Shown piece by piece: positions 52,801 to 61,800 of a DNA stretch of 64,000 nucleotides (within the stretch, counting starts at the first letter, position 1; each line of letters starts with the position of its first letter). The position numbers and the translations under genes are program-made. The notes beneath the pieces were generated by a model. That model searched no databases. It had not been told where the DNA came from and worked only from the letters and a program-made list of their open reading frames with translations. Source of the DNA: Lytechinus pictus (lineage: Eukaryota > Echinodermata > Echinoidea > Temnopleuroida > Toxopneustidae); assembly GCF_037042905.1 (NCBI RefSeq), contig NC_087246.1, forward strand, positions 32,797,001 through 32,861,000, written 5' to 3'.

Positions 52801-55800
52801 ATATTTTTTTTTTTCAATTCAAACTGGTTATAAAGTCTTGAGTTCACTCATGGTTGATGACTTATAGAAAAAGATGACACCAGCAGAAATACATTGTAAA
52901 ACATATTGGCCTGAATTCACTGAGGTGGTCTAGAATCTGTTGCTTCAAAGCTCAGTTTATGCCAATTTCATCCTTAATTATGCTTAATTCATTGCATACA
53001 TTGAGAAAGCATGAGATTGACGAATGCACACTTTTGACACAGGATGCTTGATACTTGTCCCTTGGTACTAAAGTTACTGTATTAATGAGCCCTCTGTTGA
53101 TGTAAATTAATTAACAAAAATTCAAAAGAGTGAGCTCATTAATGCTGCAAACTTAGTAACCTGAGTAACGAGCGTCAATGTATCGCGCTGTAATAAAAAC
53201 GTGCATTCATCATTTCTCATATAATATACACTGAATTAAGCATAATCATTGCTAGAAATCTGCATAGACCATGGTTCGAACATCGGATTCAAAACCACCT
53301 TTGCAAATTTGGGCCACTGGGAAACCCTGATTCCTCTGTCTTCAATACAGCTCCCGGGGAATGCACCGTTTGGGGTGACCCTCACTACAGCACCTTCGAC
53401 AACGGTAGGCACGACTTCCAGGGAGATTGTGAGTACACCCTGGTTAGACCGTGCACCGATCGTACCGATCTCGTCGACTTCCACCTCTGGGGGGATAACA
53501 AGAAGATCCAACCTTCACAGACGGTGTCGTACCTGAGGGAGATTGTGCTTGAGGTGAACGGCACCAGCATTGCAATCAGGCAGAACCGTGAGATCCTGGT
53601 GAACGGAGCCAGGAGGATGGCTCCCATTAGGATGAACAATGGCATCATGATACGTACTGAAGGTGCCTACTCGGTAAGAAACAGCACTTCGTCTGACTGT
53701 GTACATGGTACTGAGAGTAACTCTTTTTTTTATTTTAATTTACACTGGTAATGATGTACTCTGGTAATGAATGTAAATGACATGTATGAATTCAACCAGA
53801 GAAAAATCTTTCTTAGTGAACTACTTCCTCCCTTTTTGCCCAATATGCATGATACTTCGTTGACATATGTATGTCTCAGAGTGGAGAGTGGAAGACACGA
53901 TTGTGTCAGACACTGTGTTCTTCACATGATAGACAGGGGGGGGTGGGGTGAATCACCTTTGGCAATTTGATTCAGTTCTATTCAATTCAATTCAATCCAA
54001 TGCCTATATAGTAACAAATAAAGGTAAGCTGGCTCTTTCAATTGTACTAGAGTATTTTCTTTACTCTATTTTAGTAATGATATACCACACTATTGCCAAC
54101 ATGACTTTCTGATTGAAATATGTTTATCAAACCAGAATAATTTGTTTCATTCTAATTTACCATGGCTTTTTGTTAAAAAAACACCAAAGGATCCATAAAT
54201 ATGATCCATGTGTTATCATTATTATATACCAGTAGTAAGAGAATGAACTTGAAAAAGAAAATGTCACAACAATGAATTTAAATATTACTCAAAAAGACGA
54301 GTTGATTTACAAGGTGACTTCATTTATGTTGCGTTTAAACTTTAAGTGTTCATGTTTAGCATTTTTGTAATATTGATACTATTGAAAATTATCAATATTT
54401 AATTTAGCACAATATTAATCTGCAACAAAAAATAGCCTGTGTGGCTACATGTAAATAACACATTTACAGCTTTGATACTGCAATAAAGATGTCATAATTT
54501 ATAGAAAATATAAAGTGAACAGTTTTCATAATCCCCATAGAATTGGATATGAATGCTGATAATTATTCAAATTGTATCTGTGATTTTTTTTTCTTTTCAG
54601 ATCATTGAGACTAATTTTGGGTTGGAAGTGCGATATGACGGTGGAAGCACTGCCCATATTAAGATTTCATATGACTACTGGAATGCTACATGTGGACTTT
54701 GTGGTACCTTTGACGACGACAGCACCAATGAATTCAGGTTACCAGACGGCAGTGTGGTGAGTAGTATTTCCATTCATATACTCTAATAAGTAGCCTTAGG
54801 ATTGTGACGCAGAATATTGGTAGTAGTGATCTTTTGTTGATTATGATAAGATTTAACGTTAACATAGCACTTAATATACATTATTACTATCTATAGCACT
54901 TAATATACATTATTACTATCTATAGCACCTAATATACATTATTACTATCTATAGCACTTAATATGCATTATTACTTTCGGGTTGTGTGGTCCAGTGGTTA
55001 GAGCATTGGACTCATAATCGCAAGGTTGTGAGTTTGAATCCCCACTCTGCCATAGTCTCCACTTTGATAAAAAGACCTGAGAGTAATATCTGTCGTCTAT
55101 AACGCCAGTCACTATGACTTATTAACCTAGACGTAAAGTGTTTCCGAGGTTTTTGGTTATATACCAGCTTGGCGTTTACCAGCAATAAGCTGTTCTGCTG
55201 AATTCCTATGGGAGTTACCATTATGGTTATAATATCTTAAATAAAGATAAAATAACCATAGTGCTACATAAAAAGATAGTGTCTTGCATCGTGTTTGCAA
55301 ACTTACTTTATATTTTCTATGGATGGTGTATAAGGGAACAGCACCCAAAACTAGTACTATTAAATTTATAACAGAGTTCAAAATTATAATTGATTTTACT
55401 AATAAAGAATACCTACTTTCTTACCATAAGGGTACTTTTTGAGAAGGTTCCATAATATAATATTCACTGTAAATGTATGTTGGTGAGATGGATCTTTCTT
55501 ATTTTTTTAATCCCACACAGACATCATCTGAAAATGTCTTTGGTAATAGTTGGGTGTTAGATGCCTATGAGTGTGACCCCGATTTAGAGAGACCAGTCGA
55601 CAGGTGTAAGGAGGATTCTGCTATCAAAGATCTGGTGGAAGATATCTGCTATATCTTTATCAATCCAGAAGGTGAGATGAGATGATGTGTTGCAATGCAG
55701 TTATTTTTGAAGTTGATAAGTACATAATCCTGCTACATGGTGATTCCAATTATAGATTCAAACAAATAATGCACAGCTCAGGAAGGATCAGAATGACTTG

Positions 55801-58800
55801 TTTTTAATGGGAAATAGCTTGATCAGTCCTGTATGATGTAGTGATATTTTATAGACGCTAATCAGAGGCATTTGCTTTTTATAGGATATATAATCTATAA
55901 AGATATTGTGATATGTTAATTCTCATGGATGTTATTGAAATTGCCTTAGTTTCACAATTTTTGTATATTACCAAAGTATATGTACATGTAGCAGCAGAAG
56001 TAAGTCAAGAGGAAGATGATGTAGGTCAATGATTCACAATAAACAAAGCTAACATCTTCTTTTCAGTGCCAAAGTTGCCTGATACCGTATTCATTTGCTC
56101 CATTCTTCGATAGTTATCAACAATTTATGAAATATTACTGGCTAAATTCTTAAAATGTCTGTCTTGTCTGGATAGAAGTCCTGGCATACATGTTCACCAT
56201 TCCAAATAGGTGTGATAAGAAATGCTGCATGAATACTTTGTGTTTTATCAGGACCCCTTGGTGACTGTCTTGACTTTGTGAACGAGGATGATTACTACGA
56301 TGCCTGTATCTTTGATCTCTGCTACACCGATCCTGGTAACGACATCATCTGCGGGGCCTTGCAGGAGTACGTTCAGCAATGCAGGGATGCCAACGGCATC
56401 ATCGGAAACTGGAGAGAGAGTGTGCTACAGTGTCGTAAGTCTGACATTTCTTTGTTTTAATTATGAGTGTAGGTCGGACATCACATCCCCTAACTAAGGA
56501 GCCATCCTGCTCACTCTCTCCTCGCTAATCCTCCCTTTTTTACATAAATAGAAGACAAGGGGAATGTGGAATGGCCTCTATGAAAGGTGCTGAGTGGGAT
56601 TCCATCTAAATCTCATGGCATAGACTTCTTTTGTGATGCCTTCTACCCATGTAATAATGATAGTAATACTTATTTTGTCTTTATTTTATGAGAGTACTTT
56701 ATGTTTGGTATGTGTACACATATAAAAAAAAACCTTGGAATACATGGTGCTATGCAAAGTAACTTGCATGGCATATCAATATGAATAAATTCTCTGTCTT
56801 GATGATGAATCACAGCATTTGAGTGTCCCACCGGCAAGACCTACCAGCCCTGTGGAAGTGCCTGCCAGCCAAGCTGCGCCTTACCCGAGGCAGACCTGAA
56901 CTGCACCCTTCCCTGCCAAGAGACCTGTAGCTGCCCAGAGGGACAGCTAGACGATGGAGGGCGATGCGTGGAACCTGAGAATTGTGGATGCACCCTTCCT
57001 GATGGCAGTTACATATCGGTGAGTTGTTACATCTTTTGGAATGGAGAGTATATGTAATCTACATGTATCTAAATTAATAGAATTTGTGCTTTGGTCAGAT
57101 AAAGAGAAGAACCTATTTTTATGACATTTATTATAACAGTGGAATGGTGCAATTTGATTGGCTGAGAGCAAAATGTGTCTCATTATTCTTGCATTTTTTA
57201 AAATTCATGAGGAGTTTGATAAAAAAGGAACCTGACAAATATCTCAAGAATACATGTAGTTATGCTGTTATGTCCAAGTGCACATATTATACAAAGAGGT
57301 AATCAGAGAGATTGTTTTTGAAAGATGGAACAGAAGGATAACAATGGATGTTATGGGGAGAATAATCTCCACATTAGATTCCATTCAAGTCCATATGTTA
57401 AATCTTTAAAGAAAATATGATAATAATATAATGATAATAATAATAAGAGTAATAAAAATAATATTTCTATAGTGCCTTTTCTTAGGGACAAATTGCAATG
57501 CGTGGAACCTGATAATCGTAGGTGCACCCTTCCAAACAATCTCAAAACCTATAACTGTTACCTCTGATTACTCTTAATACTATATGCAGTTGGAGAGCAT
57601 ACTAATTTTTCCCCCTTCATCTTATATAATGTAAAGTGAAAATAGAAAAGCACTATTTAAGTGTCTTACATATTTATGTGTTTATGAACTCATGACCTTT
57701 GACCTTTGCAGGCTGGAATGATGTGGATCAGCGATGATTGCTCTGAATCTTGTAGCTGTTCAGGAGGAGTGACAGAGTGTTTGCCGTATGGATGCAAGGA
57801 ATATCAGGAATGTCGAATCAAAGGCAACATCCGAGACTGCTACTGCAGAGACAGATTCACCTACGATGGTGAACAGTGCATCAGAGGTCAGTTATTTGAA
57901 GAAAAAAAACAGTATTATCGTCAGCTTTCTTTGGGAGTGCGATACCGTTTGGGCACTGATTGGTTTTAGTAGCAGGTGTTGTCAACCACCCAGAATGGAA
58001 AAGCAGAAAATATGCAGCTTGTATCTCAAAATTTAAGAAGTTTGAGGATAGCTCAGAAATCGCTTGATTTTACAGTTGCAACATTCTTTTGCCAAGAGAG
58101 AGTTCTGTACAGGAATTATGAGACTGTTTCAGACAATATGAGGTTGCCACCAATGCCTTGTTTCTAAATTACATGTTCAGATTTTACTGAACTGCCCTAA
58201 AATATTCAAATTTTTAGATACAATGGCCCGTATTCTGAACTCTGGTTTAACTTAGACGGTGGTCTAACTCTGTGCTGAAATTATGGGGAGCCAAAAATTC
58301 AAAAATTCTGTTTATATTGTATATTTCTTATGTTTACTATTTTGTTTTACTTTTGCTTTAATAAGGAGGAAAAAATACTTCAGTTATCATTCCCAGACAA
58401 TTATGAATAATTTGGGTGTCATGTGAGTTCATAAATTGAATGTGTACTGTTAGGGATTTATGCCCCAATTGACTCTCTATAGATAAACCACAACTTTAAA
58501 CCAGGGTTTAATATATACCAGAGTTCAGAACACGGGCCATTATTTTTAACACCCTTATCTCAAACCTTTTGTTGGAAGAAGCAGACCAGCAATGAATAGC
58601 AAGACATACGATTGATTTTGGGTCCCCTAAATTAATTTCATGTGATAATTTCTTCCTAAGCCCCTTTTGGCTTTCTTTTCCACATGACCCCAAGTGTCTC
58701 TTTCCCCTATGTAGAAAGAATTGTTCAATGAGTCATTTGGTTTAAACTTTACAAGTTTCATGATTTTCTCACAACAATGAGATTTTAGACTGACAATTCA

Positions 58801-61800
58801 AACTGAAAGCAAGACATGTATTATAAATTAATACATATTTAGTTTTCAAGGTTCAGCCGCCTAAACAAGCCTTTTCAACTAGTTTCTACCCGACCTTTTA
58901 GAATGAATGCATTACCTAATTATCTGAATGCAGTCTGAATGCTGTGTGCAATATTTGCGAAAAGGTTGTGCTATGTCTTGCCCCCTCCCATGCCTCTCTT
59001 TTTCTCGGGAGGTAATCTCCCCTCTCTGCTCTCTCTCCCTTCTCTATTTTCTTCTTCCCTCTCTGTTCTCTCTCCACTCTCTGTTCTTCTTGCCTCTCTG
59101 CCACTTCTCTTTCTCTCTTTACACTGACAAACTGTTTCACTTTCTTGTTGGGGTAAGCGCGGGGGAGGAGATGGTGCCTTGTAGGAATTTTCTTTGTTGG
59201 TATTATGTTTGTATATTTTTTGTAATGCTGCACTATTCCTGTATACTTGCCGTTTATACTTTTGTATGTCTTTCACTCATGTATATTTTAGATGTTGTCA
59301 TAAAATGTATGTATGTAAATCCCGAAACAAATTTCATTTGTGGACTTGAATAGATTGAATTGAATTATCGTTCATTGGTCACCGGAAATACAATCTTGTG
59401 CCTCCTAATTTTCTCTTACAGAGGATGGCACTTGCACCATCTGGGGAGATCCCCATTACAGCACCTTTGACAACGTGAAGTATGACTTCCAAGGGGACTG
59501 TGACTACACCTTAGTCAGGCCGTGCTCCATCCGACCCGGCATGGTGGATTTCCACATCTGGGGAGGCAACGAAAAGAACCGCCCATCCAGCACAGTGACC
59601 CTCATGAGACGTATCAGCCTGGAGGTCAATGGAACAGTCTATACGGTATCCAAGGACAACGGCATCTACCTGAACGGAGAGCTCAGGAACTCACCCGTTA
59701 TCGACCCCAATGGGGTAGTTATTAGATCAGGAGTCAAATATACTGTAAGTGAATGCCAATGTAATCACTATTCTGTTGTTACCCTCTTTGAATTTTTAAC
59801 GGGTAAATAATGGTACTGGAAATGAGGGCTAACCTCTCGACTTAAGGAGTAAGATGTACATGTACCTTAATGATAAGAAACAAACAAAAAAGAAATAGGT
59901 ATCATTGAGTCAATATCTTGAACAAAGTTTTTCTGAGATTTTATAGAAATCTGATGAATCAATATTGTACACTGGCAAGCATATATTTTTCTTATGGAAA
60001 CACATCATATGCAGGGACATATAGATATGTAAATATTAAGTAAGTACGAGTATGATTCCATGATAAAGTGCTCTTACATGACAAATTGATGTATATCTAG
60101 AGGATCCCTGACACTATGTCTCCAGGCACAAAAATCAGTATTAATGGCAGTTCCTTGATTGCAGTTGTTTCTACACTCCCTTTTACACCCTCACAGATTA
60201 TTGAGACTTACTTTGGGGTGACCATTCGATATGATCGCAGTGACACTGCCCATATACAGATGCCCTTTGAATACTGGAATGCAACATGTGGTCTTTGTGG
60301 AACGTTTGATGATGACAAAGCCAATGACTTCAAGCTTCCTGATGGCAGTATAGTAAGTAATTTCATGTTGTGGAAGCGCCGTGGTGTAGCGGTTATGACT
60401 CTCGCCTTGTAATCAGAGGGTCGTGTGTTCGAATCCCACCATGGCCTAGCGTCCTTTGGCAAGGCGTCAATCCACAATTTGCCACTCTCCACCCAGGTGT
60501 TAAATGGGTACCTGGTAGGATGCGAAAGCCTATGTAGTATGCCTAGCAATTGAGTCTTGGAACTCTTGTTGGAATGCTTCCAGGGAGTGGAGAAGGTGCA
60601 TACATTGTATGCGGGCATGCAAGGATCCAATGACCTGGGTAATAATATATCTGTAAAAGCGCTTAGAGACGTCGTTCCGATGTGTTAAGCACTATATAAA
60701 TGCGGAATATTATTATTATTATTAGATATTTGGGAATAAAAGGGACTCGATGTTGGAAATAGGAATCATTCCGTAGATCAGGGAAGTGTTTCCAGAAAGG
60801 ACTTGTCAGACGTTTATCCTAAAAGTCCTATTTTATCTGACAGTTACCATAGTAACATTGCTTATCAGCCAATCAAAATCAAGGAAAGATGTCAGATCTG
60901 ACAACATGTCGAACGAAAATGTTGATAAAAAGCTCCCCAGAATAAATGATTTGTGGATTATCTTGAATTCTTTGCATAATTTTGTATGATTAAAGAATGA
61001 TTATAGCTTTTTGTCCGACTGCTGGAAAGATTCACCTGATTGGTGTGTAAACATGAGGAATCATTTTTCTACAATAAGCCTCGCAAAGCAAAGATGGTTG
61101 TGGAAAAAAAACAATGTTTATGCATTTTCGTCCAACTTGTTTTCAAAAATCATCTTATGGTACATGTAGTTGTGGTAGAAAACTCTGGTGACATGCATAT
61201 TGTTTATCATTTTCAGACCCCATACGCAAACGTCTTTGGAAATGGCTGGATTCAGAATGCTGATGAGTGTGACCCTACCATCACAGATCCTATTGATAAT
61301 TGCGAGGATGATGAAGATCTTTATCAAGAAATCAGGGATATCTGCTACATTTTCATTGATCCCGATGGTAAGTTGTAAAATTTGTGAATGCATGTTGACC
61401 GTTGCCTGCTGGAACTTTGTGATTTATTATTAAAGGGGAATCCAACCCAAATGAAAACTTGTTTTTATGAGGAAAAGAATAAATTGGACAAGTTGATAGG
61501 TGAAAGTTTTAACAATATTGGACAAACAACAAGAAAGTTATGAATTTGTAAAAGTTGTAAATATTGGTAATCACTATACCCTTGGAGACTTCAAATTGGC
61601 CGCATATGGGATGTCATAGTGATGTAAGGCAAGAACTACTCTTTCATGTACTCCAATACATATTATGGCTAAAATGTCATTTTTCCTGAAATTTTTATTT
61701 GAAATTATATTTTTCTTTCATGAGGACATAAAACAATATACTACCTGGGTTATATTTAGATTACTGCCCCAGGGGAATGGGTACTTAGGAGAAAACCACA

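Noticed and set aside
54979-55055. tRNA-like sequences (also at 22056, 60372 and 8040)
   Set aside because: They have A and B boxes but imperfect stems, and each is followed by a SINE body and tail. They are SINE heads, not tRNA genes.
58916-59353. Overlapping open frames on both strands
   Set aside because: They fall in a CT-rich low-complexity run and a LINE tail, so both strands stay open by composition.
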